Of a stretch of 64,000 bases of DNA, positions 55,578 through 63,791 are shown piece by piece. Position 1 is the stretch's first letter. Each line of letters begins with the position of its first letter. The DNA is from Paracoccus isoporae (GTDB taxonomy: Bacteria > Pseudomonadota > Alphaproteobacteria > Rhodobacterales > Rhodobacteraceae), in contig NZ_FNAH01000009.1 of NCBI RefSeq assembly GCF_900101865.1, forward strand, positions 1 to 64,000. Reading direction: 5' to 3'. The notes under the pieces are model-generated. The model searched no databases and was not told the DNA's origin. It saw only the letters and a list, made by a program, of their open reading frames with translations. The position numbers were made by a program, and so were the translations under genes.

Positions 55578-57038
55578 ATGACGCAACGTCTGGTCGTCTA
55601 CACGATGGCAGTCGGGAGGGATTACCCACTCCCGGAAATAAAATTCCCGACCAAAGCCGACTATATCTGTTTCACCGACCGAGAATTGGCGAGCAATCCG
55701 GGCTGGACGCTGAAGGAAATAGAGAAAATTATTCCGGGTGATCCGATCCGGAGTTCGAAAGATTTCAAAGTTCGCCCGCATCGCTGGCTGATCAATCATG
55801 ACCGTTCAATATATATCGACAGCAAGGTAAGATTGGATGCCGACCCAAACGAAATATGGGAGTTGCTGATACCAACTCCCGAAACAGTGTTTGGCGGGAT
55901 CCTCCACAGCTTCCGTGACAGTTTGGAAGGCGAGTTTATTGAAGTTAAGCGTAAGGGACTGGATCAAGATAGCATCATTGATGAACAGCTTCATGCCTAC
56001 AAAGAGTATTCAGCTGAGATATTGCAGAACCGCCCTGTCTGGGGCGGCTTTCTCGCCCGGCGCCATAAACATCCGAACTGTATAGAGGCTATGGAATTAT
56101 GGTTTGCACATACTTTACGATATTCTAGGCGTGACCAACTGTCACTTCCGCTAGCCCTCAGCCGCCTGGCGCAAGGCGAAAAGAGACTTATTCAGAGAAA
56201 TCTTCAAAAAAGCGAGTTCCACAAGTGGCCGGTTCAGAAAAAATTAAACCATCCAAAAAATCACGGAAAGTCTGAGATGCTCCCAGAGCAGGAGCAGCAG
56301 GCAACAATCGAACGGACTGCTATGTCAAGAAAATCAAGCACCGGCCATGACAGTGAAGCGGATCTCTTCTTCTTTCAGGAGCCAGCCGATGGCCGCAGGA
56401 TATACGTTTCACACAAGAAGCGCCTCAGCCTGTATCGCAAGGGCTTTCAGCACCGTCAGGATTGGCTGCTCCGCGACTACCAGATTCCCAGAAATCTTCT
56501 GAATGATGGCGATATGGTCCTCGACGTTGGAGCCAATATCGGCGAGTTGGGTATCTGGGCAAACATGAATAACGCGAGATATGTAGGATTTGAGCCTGAC
56601 CCAATCGCATTTCGCGCATTGAACCGGAATGTTACGGGAAAGCTCTACGACATCGCACTCGCCGACGAAGCCGGATATGCGGAGTTCTACCTGAGCACAT
56701 CAGAAGCGGACTCCAGCCTCATCGCGCCCCAAAAAATAGAAGAGAGGATTTCAGTCCGAAAGGAAAGGCTGGACGACCTGCTACCCGCACTTGACTTATC
56801 GAGAGAAATCAAACTTCTGAAGGTCGAGGCCGAAGGCTATGAGGCAGAAATTCTTCAGGGTGCGCGAGAAACCCTGAAGCAGGTCGAATATATCGCAGTC
56901 GATGCAGGTCCAGAGCGCGGCGGAGAGAATACAGTGCCCGGCGTGCTGAATCTTCTGACAGGCTCTGGCTTTGAGATACTGTCCTGCTTCTTGAAGCGGG
57001 GAACTTTCTTCCTGCGTCGCAGAGACTCAATGACTTGA
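55578..57038 (+). CDS. DUF616 glycosyltransferase-like domain fused to FkbM-type methyltransferase
   Basis: A 486-residue two-domain protein. The N-terminal part (about 1-215) matches DUF616/TOD1-like hexosyltransferase proteins: Y-I-C-F-T-D-R, F-K-V-R-P-H-R-W, D-R-S-I-Y-I-D-S-K-V, E-L-W-F-A-H-T. The C-terminal part (about 285-485) is an FkbM methyltransferase with V-L-D-V-G-A-N-I-G-E-L and L-L-K-V-E-A-E-G-Y-E. A polar linker joins them. AAGGA precedes the ATG. Base composition and use of ATA, AGA and AAA codons differ sharply from neighbours, so recent transfer is likely. It probably modifies a surface glycan; target unknown. Confidence 0.85.
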   Translation: MTQRLVVYTMAVGRDYPLPEIKFPTKADYICFTDRELASNPGWTLKEIEKIIPGDPIRSSKDFKVRPHRWLINHDRSIYIDSKVRLDADPNEIWELLIPTPETVFGGILHSFRDSLEGEFIEVKRKGLDQDSIIDEQLHAYKEYSAEILQNRPVWGGFLARRHKHPNCIEAMELWFAHTLRYSRRDQLSLPLALSRLAQGEKRLIQRNLQKSEFHKWPVQKKLNHPKNHGKSEMLPEQEQQATIERTAMSRKSSTGHDSEADLFFFQEPADGRRIYVSHKKRLSLYRKGFQHRQDWLLRDYQIPRNLLNDGDMVLDVGANIGELGIWANMNNARYVGFEPDPIAFRALNRNVTGKLYDIALADEAGYAEFYLSTSEADSSLIAPQKIEERISVRKERLDDLLPALDLSREIKLLKVEAEGYEAEILQGARETLKQVEYIAVDAGPERGGENTVPGVLNLLTGSGFEILSCFLKRGTFFLRRRDSMT

Positions 57039-57164
57039 TGCTTGATCTGTACGCCATTTCGAAACCCGAATATTTAGGATTGAATTAGCGACCATTGATT
57101 TGCTCACGTTCGTGATATGACATTTCGACCAAAATAAGCGGTTTCCAGCACTGCACCAGAACCG

Positions 57165-58835
57165 CTACAACTCATCCCGCCACCGGTTCACCAGCGGATA
57201 GCGGCGGTCCAGCCAGAAGGCCTTGGTCGAGATGCGCGGCCCCGGCGCGGCCTGGTAGCGTTTCCATTCGCTTTGATAGAGCAGTTTCTCGACCTTTTTC
57301 ACCGTCTCGATATCGAAGCCGCGCGCGACGAGTTCCTTCAGCGACAGATCCTCTTCGACCAGGCCGAACAGGATCGCATCCAGCACGTCATAAGGTGGCA
57401 GGGAGTCGCTGTCCTTCTGATCGGGGCGCAGTTCCGCGCTTGGGGGCTTGGATATGATGCGGGGCGGGATTACCTCACCCGTTCGGCCCATCATCCAGCC
57501 GCGATGGTTCTGGTTGCGCCAGCGGCAGGTCTCGAAGACGCGGGTCTTGTAGAGATCCTTGATCGGGTTATAGCCGCCCGCCATGTCGCCATAAATCGTG
57601 GCATAGCCCACCGCGACCTCGGATTTATTGCCGGTGGTCAGCAGCATTTCCCCGAATTTGTTGGAAATCGCCATCAGCATCAGCCCGCGCAGGCGGGACT
57701 GGATATTCTCCTCGGTCGTGTCGGGTTTGGTGCCTTCCATCAGATGAGCGAGCGCGTCCGACACCGCATCCCGCGCGCCGTCGATCATGACGGTATCGAG
57801 CCGCGCGCCAAGCCGCCCGGCGCAATCCGCCGCATCGTCGAGGCTGGCCTGAGAGGTATATTCCGAGGGCAGCATCACGCAGCGCACATTCTCCGGGCCG
57901 ATCGCGTCGCAGGCGATGGTCGCGACGAGCGCCGAATCGATGCCGCCCGACATGCCGAGCAGCACCTTGCGGAACCCGTTCTTGCGCAGATAGTCGCGCA
58001 ATCCCGTCATCATGGCGCGGTAATCCTGCTCCCATTCATCGGGCTGGCTGTCCATCCGGCCCGGCGCGGCGCGCCAGCCGCGATCGGTGCGGGTGAAATC
58101 GACATGTTCGATCACCTCGTCGAAGGGCGGGAGCTGCACCACCTTGTCGGCCCCGCCATCGGCTCCGGGGTTCAGAACAAAGCTCGCCCCGTCATAGATC
58201 TGATCGTCCTGCCCGCCGACCGAGTTCAGGTACACCAGCGGCAGCCGGTTCTCGACCACGCGGGCGACCATATGGCCCATGCGCAGATCCAGCTTGTTGC
58301 GGTGATAGGGCGAGCCGTTGGGCACGACCAGGATCTCCGCGCCCGATTCCTCCAGCGTCTCGGCGACCTCGGGCCACCACGCATCCTCACAGATGGGCGA
58401 GCCGATGCGGACCCCGCCCACCACGTAGGGGCCGGAGACGGGGCCTGCGTCGAACAGCCGCATCTCGTCGAAAAGCTGCTTGTGCGGCAGGTCGTGTTTC
58501 AGCACCCGCGCGACGATCTTCCCGCCGTGGAGCACGAAATAGGCGTTGTAGAGCTTGCCCTCCGACCGGAACGGCGTGCCGATGCCGAGCGCCGGGCCCT
58601 CCGCGCAGTCCCGCGCCAGCGCCTCGACCTGGGCCACCGCGGCATCGGTGAAGCCCGCCTTCAGCACCAGATCCTGGGTCTGGTAGCCGGTAATGAACAT
58701 CTCCGGCAGGACCACGTAATCGGCCCCGGCGTCCCTGCCCTGCGCCCAGGCCGAGCGGGCCTTGGCGGCATTGCCTTCCAGATCGCCCAGCGTGGGGTTC
58801 AGCTGGGCAAGGGTGATGCGGATGCGGTCGGTCAT
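57165..58835 (-). CDS. nadE: Glutamine-dependent NAD+ synthetase
   Basis: Final step of NAD synthesis: amidation of nicotinate adenine dinucleotide using glutamine. The 556-residue protein has an N-terminal nitrilase-type glutaminase domain (catalytic Glu in L-P-E-M-F-I-T-G-Y, Lys in K-H-D-L-P, Cys in P-I-C-E-D-A-W-W). The C-terminal synthetase has S-G-G-I-D-S-A-L and T-G-N-K-S-E. GAGGGA stands upstream of ATG 58835. The open frame continues upstream across the MORN gene, but only as an antisense shadow. Confidence 0.96.
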   Translation of the reverse strand: MTDRIRITLAQLNPTLGDLEGNAAKARSAWAQGRDAGADYVVLPEMFITGYQTQDLVLKAGFTDAAVAQVEALARDCAEGPALGIGTPFRSEGKLYNAYFVLHGGKIVARVLKHDLPHKQLFDEMRLFDAGPVSGPYVVGGVRIGSPICEDAWWPEVAETLEESGAEILVVPNGSPYHRNKLDLRMGHMVARVVENRLPLVYLNSVGGQDDQIYDGASFVLNPGADGGADKVVQLPPFDEVIEHVDFTRTDRGWRAAPGRMDSQPDEWEQDYRAMMTGLRDYLRKNGFRKVLLGMSGGIDSALVATIACDAIGPENVRCVMLPSEYTSQASLDDAADCAGRLGARLDTVMIDGARDAVSDALAHLMEGTKPDTTEENIQSRLRGLMLMAISNKFGEMLLTTGNKSEVAVGYATIYGDMAGGYNPIKDLYKTRVFETCRWRNQNHRGWMMGRTGEVIPPRIISKPPSAELRPDQKDSDSLPPYDVLDAILFGLVEEDLSLKELVARGFDIETVKKVEKLLYQSEWKRYQAAPGPRISTKAFWLDRRYPLVNRWRDEL

Positions 58836-58952
58836 GTGCGGTCCCTCATTCTGCTGGCTCAGCCTTAGCGCAGCCGGCGGCGAAGGGGAACGGCAGGCTT
58901 TGCGCTGCGCCCGTGCTTGCGATAAACGATGGGGCAAAGAACGGAGGCGGGC

Positions 58953-60617
58953 ATGAAGGCAGCACTCGCAGCGTTGGTCCTGGCGGCGGCCGGGCCGGTT
59001 TACGCGCAGGGCAGCGCGGAACCGGCGGCGAATGTCGTGACCAAGCAGTATGACGATGGCGGGATCTATGAGGGCACGTTCCGCGGCGGACTGCAGCACG
59101 GGCGCGGCACCTACACCCTGCCTTCGGGCTATCAATATGAGGGCGATTGGGTCGAGGGCGAGATCCTCGGCCAGGGCCGGGCGCGGTTTCCCAACGGCTC
59201 GGTCTATGAGGGCGCCTTCGCGCAGGGCAAGCCGCATGGCCAGGGCAAGATCACCTATGCCGATGGCGGCACCTATGAGGGCCAGTGGCAAAACGGCCAG
59301 ATCACCGGCGAGGGCGTGGCGCAATACGCCAATGGCGCGCGCTACGAGGGCGGATTCCTGAATGCCATGCATCACGGCAAGGGCGTGCTGACCCAGGCCA
59401 ACGGCTATCGCTATGACGGCGACTGGGTGAACGGGGTCAAGGAAGGCCAGGGCCGGATCACCTATCCCGACGGCGCGGTGTATGAGGGCCAGATGCTGGC
59501 CGGGCAGCGCGCCGGCCGCGGCAAGCTGACCATGCCGGACGGGCTGGAATATGACGGCGTCTGGGAGGCCGGGCAGATGTCGGGGCGCGGCGCGCTGACC
59601 CAGCAATCCGGCGACCGCTACGAGGGCGAGATGCGCGGCGGCAAGCGCGAGGGCCAGGGCATCGCCACCTATGCCAATGGCGATGTCTATGAGGGCCAGT
59701 TCCGCGATGACCGCCGCCACGGCACCGGCAGCTTCACCGGCACGGATGGCTATGTCTATGAGGGGCAATGGGCCGAGGGCCAGATGCAGGGCGAGGGGCG
59801 GATCACCTATCCCGACGGATCGGTCTATGAAGGCCGGATGTCGGCGGATCAGCCCAACGGGCGCGGCCGGATCACCTATCCCGACGGCGCGATCTACGAC
59901 GGGGACTGGACGGATGGCGTGATCGAGGGCCAGGGCCGGGCGGAATACGCCAACGGCATGGTCTATGAGGGATCGTTTCGCGGCGCGCGCATCGACGGGC
60001 AGGGCCGGATGACCTATCCCGACGGCTATGTCTATAACGGCGAGTGGAAGGACGGGCAGCGCGACGGGCGCGGACAGGCGACCTATCCAGACGGCACCGT
60101 CTATACCGGCCAGTTCGCGGGCGGGCTGCGCGAAGGCCAGGGCAAGCTGACCACGCCGGACGGGTTCATCTATGAGGGCGGCTGGAAGAATGGCGAGATC
60201 GACGGCGAAGGCGTCGCCACCTATGCCACCGGCGACAGCTATACCGGCAATTTCGTCGCCGGAAAGCGCCAGGGCCAGGGGGTGATGCGCTATGCCACCG
60301 GCCAGATCGCATCCGGGCTGTGGGAGGAGAACCGGCTGAGCGCGGCCGGGCCGGTTACGACCGAAGGCCCAGCCCCGCAGCAGACAAACCGCGAAGACGG
60401 CGCCCCGCAGGACGATGCGGCGGTCCCAGCCGCCCCGCAGACCGGCGGCGAGCGCGCCGAAACCCCAGATCTGCCGCAGGACAACACCGGGACGGCAGCG
60501 GCATCAGACCCGGACGTCGCGACCTCCGATCCCGGCCCCGGCCCCGGCCCTGCCTCCGACCAGCCCGCGCAAGACGCGGCCGAACCTCAAACCGAGACCG
60601 AGGAGTCCGCCCCATGA
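58953..60617 (+). CDS. Exported MORN-repeat protein (18-19 repeats)
   Basis: A 554-residue protein with a signal peptide (cut after V-Y-A-Q, about residue 19) and 18 clear 23-residue MORN repeats (residues about 37-450) of the form Y-E-G-x-W/F-x-x-G-x-x-x-G-x-G, plus one degenerate repeat. A Pro/Ala/Asp-rich tail (about 460-554) follows. MORN arrays form long twisted beta sheets that bind lipids or proteins. GGAGG precedes the ATG. The next gene overlaps its stop (ATGA), so it heads an operon with a small membrane protein and a VWA protein. Confidence 0.92.
   Translation: MKAALAALVLAAAGPVYAQGSAEPAANVVTKQYDDGGIYEGTFRGGLQHGRGTYTLPSGYQYEGDWVEGEILGQGRARFPNGSVYEGAFAQGKPHGQGKITYADGGTYEGQWQNGQITGEGVAQYANGARYEGGFLNAMHHGKGVLTQANGYRYDGDWVNGVKEGQGRITYPDGAVYEGQMLAGQRAGRGKLTMPDGLEYDGVWEAGQMSGRGALTQQSGDRYEGEMRGGKREGQGIATYANGDVYEGQFRDDRRHGTGSFTGTDGYVYEGQWAEGQMQGEGRITYPDGSVYEGRMSADQPNGRGRITYPDGAIYDGDWTDGVIEGQGRAEYANGMVYEGSFRGARIDGQGRMTYPDGYVYNGEWKDGQRDGRGQATYPDGTVYTGQFAGGLREGQGKLTTPDGFIYEGGWKNGEIDGEGVATYATGDSYTGNFVAGKRQGQGVMRYATGQIASGLWEENRLSAAGPVTTEGPAPQQTNREDGAPQDDAAVPAAPQTGGERAETPDLPQDNTGTAAASDPDVATSDPGPGPGPASDQPAQDAAEPQTETEESAP
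59061..60302 (+). repeat. 69-bp tandem repeats encoding the MORN array
   Basis: Eighteen units of 69 bases (23 codons) without gaps. Several units share near-identical blocks such as GGCCGGATCACCTATCCCGA. The strict 69-base period shows growth by tandem duplication and a risk of copy-number change. Confidence 0.85.
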
Positions 60618-60778
60618 TCGTCATCATCGCCGCGATTCTCGGCTTCTGGATGGGCTGGACCCGCGCCGGGCGCGCCGGGGGCGACCGCAAGGACCGCTGG
60701 CAATGGGCGCTTGCCCATCTGCTGATCTTCACCCTCGTGGCGCTGTTCGCGACCCTCATCCTCGACCGCATGGTCTGA
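60614..60778 (+). CDS. Small two-helix membrane protein
   Basis: A 54-residue protein with two hydrophobic helices (about residues 2-16 and 33-50) joined by a basic loop (R-A-G-R-A-G-G-D-R-K-D-R-W). The ATG overlaps the MORN gene stop (ATGA) and its own stop overlaps the next ATG (TGATG), so the three genes are tightly coupled. Function unknown; it may tether the cytoplasmic VWA protein to the membrane. Confidence 0.8.
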   Translation: MIVIIAAILGFWMGWTRAGRAGGDRKDRWQWALAHLLIFTLVALFATLILDRMV

Positions 60779-61959
60779 TGTACCGGCCGTTCCTGGACTC
60801 GCTGCGCCGCCACGGCGTCCCGGTCAGCCTGCGAGAATATCTCGACCTGCTGGCCGGGCTGGCGGCGGGGCTGTCCGCCGCGAACCCGGACGATTTCTAC
60901 CATTTCGCCCGCGCCTGCCTGGTCAAGGACGAACGCCATATCGACCGCTTCGACCGCGCCTTTGCCGAAAGCTTCTCCGGGGTCGAGGAGATCGCGCTCG
61001 ACGCGCTGATCGAGCAGGTCGACCTGCCACAGGACTGGCTGGAGAAGCTGGCCGAGAAATTCCTCTCCCCCGAGGAGATGGCCGAGATCTCCTCCAGCGG
61101 CAGTTTCGAGGCGCTGATGGAGAAGCTGCGCGACCGGCTGGCCGAACAGCAAAGCCGCCATCAGGGCGGCAATAAATGGATCGGCACGGCCGGCACCTCA
61201 CCCTTCGGCGCATATGGCTATAACCCCGAAGGGGTGCGCATCGGCCAGCACGAGTCCCGCCACCGCCGGGCGGTCAAGGTCTGGGACCGGCGCGAATTCC
61301 GCGATTTCGACGACCAGGTCGAGCTGGGCACCCGCAATATCAAGCTGGCGCTGAAGCGGCTGCGGCAATGGGCGCGGCATGGTGCTGCCGATGAGCTGGA
61401 CCTGCCCGCCACGATCCGCGCCACCGCCGATCACGGCTATATCGACGTGCAGACCCGGCCCGAGCGGCGCAACGCAGTGAAGGTGCTGCTGTTTCTGGAT
61501 GTCGGCGGCTCGATGGATGACCATGTCCGCGGCGTGGACGAGCTGTTCAGCGCCGCGCGGGCCGAGTTCAAGCACATGGCGCATTTCTTCTTTCATAACT
61601 GCCTTTACGAATCGGTGTGGACCGACTCGCGGCGGCGTTGGACCGAGACCACGCCGACCTGGGATCTGCTGCACCTCTACGGGCGCGACTATAAATGCAT
61701 CTTCGTGGGCGACGCCGCCATGTCGCCCTACGAGATCGCCGTGCCCGGCGGCGCGAACGAGCACTGGAATGCCGAGCCGGGCGAGCTGTGGCTGCGCCGC
61801 GTCACCGAAACCTGGCCCGATCATGTCTGGCTGAACCCGGTGCCGGAACGGCACTGGCGCGCCACGCCGTCGATCGGGATGATCGGCGAGATATTCGAGA
61901 ACCGGATGATGCCGCTGACGCTCGACGGGCTGACCCGCGCCATGCGGGTGCTGGGCTGA
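60778..61959 (+). CDS. CoxE-type VWA-domain protein
   Basis: A 393-residue cytoplasmic protein of the CoxE/MoxR-associated VWA family. An N-terminal helical part (about 1-130) is followed by a VWA domain (about 230-390) with the MIDAS motif L-F-L-D-V-G-G-S-M-D-D. Family members work with a MoxR-type AAA+ ATPase in metallo-enzyme maturation or envelope maintenance. No MoxR gene is adjacent here. It is the third gene of the MORN operon, starting within the stop of the small membrane protein. Confidence 0.92.
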   Translation: MYRPFLDSLRRHGVPVSLREYLDLLAGLAAGLSAANPDDFYHFARACLVKDERHIDRFDRAFAESFSGVEEIALDALIEQVDLPQDWLEKLAEKFLSPEEMAEISSSGSFEALMEKLRDRLAEQQSRHQGGNKWIGTAGTSPFGAYGYNPEGVRIGQHESRHRRAVKVWDRREFRDFDDQVELGTRNIKLALKRLRQWARHGAADELDLPATIRATADHGYIDVQTRPERRNAVKVLLFLDVGGSMDDHVRGVDELFSAARAEFKHMAHFFFHNCLYESVWTDSRRRWTETTPTWDLLHLYGRDYKCIFVGDAAMSPYEIAVPGGANEHWNAEPGELWLRRVTETWPDHVWLNPVPERHWRATPSIGMIGEIFENRMMPLTLDGLTRAMRVLG

Positions 61960-61977
61960 CCCGGTCCGACCGCCGCC

Positions 61978-62031
61978 CGGGTATTTCGGTGAAGAAGAAA
62001 GCCGCCCTATTCTTCTTCATCCAAATACCCG
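61978..62031. repeat. Long imperfect inverted repeat downstream of the VWA gene
   Basis: Twenty-two bases (61978-61999, beginning CGGGTATTTCGG) pair with 62010-62031 with two mismatches, around a ten-base loop. The stem mixes GC ends with an AAGAAGAA/TTCTTCTT centre, unlike a classical terminator. It may be a transcript-end stabiliser or a REP-like element. Confidence 0.6.
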
Positions 62032-62104
62032 CTTGCGGCGCGGCCCGCCCCGCGCGCCGGCCGGATAGCTTGATCGCGGCGCGGTCCCGACCCAGATAAG
62101 GTCC

Positions 62105-62812
62105 ATGCTGAAATTCACCCCGATCCTGCTGATCCTCGCCTATACCGCCGTGATGTGGTTCTTCTCGGTCTGGCGGCTGAAGCGGGAGCTGGCGGAACAT
62201 TCGACCCCGCTCGACCATGCGCGGCTGAACCCGCTGCTCGACCGGCTCGGCGGGGCGATGGACCTGCCGCGCATCCGGGCCTTCGTCTACGAAATCCCGG
62301 CGATCAACGGGCTGGCCGCGCCGGATGGGCGGATCTTCGTGACCCGCGGATTCCTGGACCGGATGAAGGCGGGCGAGGTCACGCCCGAGGAGATCGCCTC
62401 TGTCATCGCCCATGAGCTGGGCCATGTCGCCCATGGCCACACCAAGCGGCGGCTGATCGATTTCGCCGGGCAGAACGTGATCCGCAGCGTGCTGATCGGC
62501 ACGATCGGGCGGTTCATCCCGTTCATCGGCCCGTGGCTGGTCAACCTGGCGACAATGGCGCTCGCCGCCCGGCTGTCACAGGGCGACGAGTTCGAGGCGG
62601 ACCGCTTTGCCACCGCGCTGATGATCCGCGCAGGCATCGGTGCCGCGCCGCAGATCAGCCTGTTCGAGAAGCTGAACCGCCTGTCGGGCGGTCGCGGCGC
62701 CACCGCCCCGGCCTGGCTTCTGTCGCACCCGGCGACCGAGCGGCGCATCGCGGCCATTCGCACCCATGAGCATCGCTGGCAATCCGGCGGCAGTGATGAT
62801 CGGCCTGGCTGA
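62105..62812 (+). CDS. M48-family metalloprotease
   Basis: A 235-residue membrane-bound zinc protease (HtpX/M48B-like). It has an N-terminal helix (about 3-20), the zinc motif H-E-L-G-H-V-A-H-G-H (about residue 102), another hydrophobic stretch (about 130-158) and the third ligand in E-F-E-A-D-R-F-A. AAGG precedes the ATG. It is shorter than HtpX and could be a protease for misfolded membrane proteins. It is convergent with fnrL. Confidence 0.9.
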   Translation: MLKFTPILLILAYTAVMWFFSVWRLKRELAEHSTPLDHARLNPLLDRLGGAMDLPRIRAFVYEIPAINGLAAPDGRIFVTRGFLDRMKAGEVTPEEIASVIAHELGHVAHGHTKRRLIDFAGQNVIRSVLIGTIGRFIPFIGPWLVNLATMALAARLSQGDEFEADRFATALMIRAGIGAAPQISLFEKLNRLSGGRGATAPAWLLSHPATERRIAAIRTHEHRWQSGGSDDRPG

Positions 62813-62817
62813 ACGCC

Positions 62818-63579
62818 TCAGCCCGCCCCCTCGCCATCGCCGCATTCCACCAGCAGCCGGTCGAAATCGAGGATCTCCACCTCGCGCTTCTCGCGCAGCC
62901 GGATCACCCCGTCGCGTTTGAGCGCCGAGAACTGGCGGCTGACCGTCTCCAGCGTCAGCCCCAGGTAATCGGCCATCGCCTCGCGGGTCAGCGGCAGGGC
63001 CAGGCGGATCTGCCCCCGCGGCTCCAGCCGTTTCAGCGCCGCTGCGCGCCGGGCCAGGATGGCCAGGAAGGAGGCGATGCGCTCCCGCGCCGTCTTGCGG
63101 CCCAGGATCACCATCCATTCGCGCGCCGCGTCCAGCTCGTCCAGTGTCATCTCCAGCAGCCGCGCGGGCAGGCGCGGCGTGTCGCGCATCATCGCCTCGA
63201 ACGGCGCGCGCCGGAAGCAGCAGAGATTCAGATCGGTGATCGCGGTGACGGTATAGCCGGCGCGGTCCCGCCCCGGCCGACCCAGGAAATCGCTGGGCAG
63301 CATCAGCCCGACCATCTGGGTGCGCCCGTCCTCCAGCGTCTGGGTCAGAGTCGCCACCCCGTCGATCAGCGAGGCGACAAAATCCATCCGCTCTCCCGCG
63401 CACAGGATGACCTGGCCGGCGGGGATGCGGCGGTAATACTTCGCGCGCTCGAGGCGCAGCAGCTCCTCGCCCTCGCAATGGGCGCAGACGGCGCGGTAGC
63501 GGATCGGGCAGTCGGCGCAGGATGGCCTGTCGCGCAAGGGCGGCGGGCCGGCATGTATGGGGGCGGCGCTGATCGTCAT
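62818..63579 (-). CDS. fnrL: FnrL-type oxygen-sensing Crp/Fnr regulator
   Basis: A 253-residue transcription factor that senses oxygen through a [4Fe-4S] cluster and controls anaerobic and microaerobic genes such as cbb3 oxidase and heme synthesis. The N-terminal cysteines (Cys21, 24, 32, 35) fit the cluster pattern, with a further Cys pair in L-C-C-F near 120. A cNMP-like domain and a C-terminal helix-turn-helix follow; the recognition helix reads T-L-E-T-V-S-R-Q-F-S, with the E-x2-S-R contact set of Fnr. No clear Fnr box lies just upstream. Confidence 0.92.
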   Translation of the reverse strand: MTISAAPIHAGPPPLRDRPSCADCPIRYRAVCAHCEGEELLRLERAKYYRRIPAGQVILCAGERMDFVASLIDGVATLTQTLEDGRTQMVGLMLPSDFLGRPGRDRAGYTVTAITDLNLCCFRRAPFEAMMRDTPRLPARLLEMTLDELDAAREWMVILGRKTARERIASFLAILARRAAALKRLEPRGQIRLALPLTREAMADYLGLTLETVSRQFSALKRDGVIRLREKREVEILDFDRLLVECGDGEGAG

Positions 63580-63791
63580 GGCGGGCTGTCCTGTTCGCCC
63601 GAAAATGGTTAACGGGACAGGGCCGATCTTGCAACTGTCACGAACGGGGCGAATTGACGCGGAGGTCAGTTCCGCAGCGGCAGCGTCCGCATCCAGCCGA
63701 AGGGACGAGCGCCGCGCGTCGGGTGCGCAGGCAGGCGCAGGCAGCGCGGCGGCTCTCGACGCGCATCGGCGGGTGCAGCAATTCGCGTGGC

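Noticed and set aside
57165..59768. N-terminally extended 867-residue NadE
   Set aside because: The extension is the antisense of the MORN repeats; the family-type start with a ribosome site is at 58835.
59061..60302. CRISPR-like periodic repeats
   Set aside because: The 69-base period is in frame, without spacers of fixed size between identical repeats, and encodes MORN motifs.
63650..63670. Fnr-box-like TTGAC ... GTCAG upstream of fnrL
   Set aside because: The half-sites are six bases apart instead of four and the second half is imperfect, so it does not fit the Fnr consensus.
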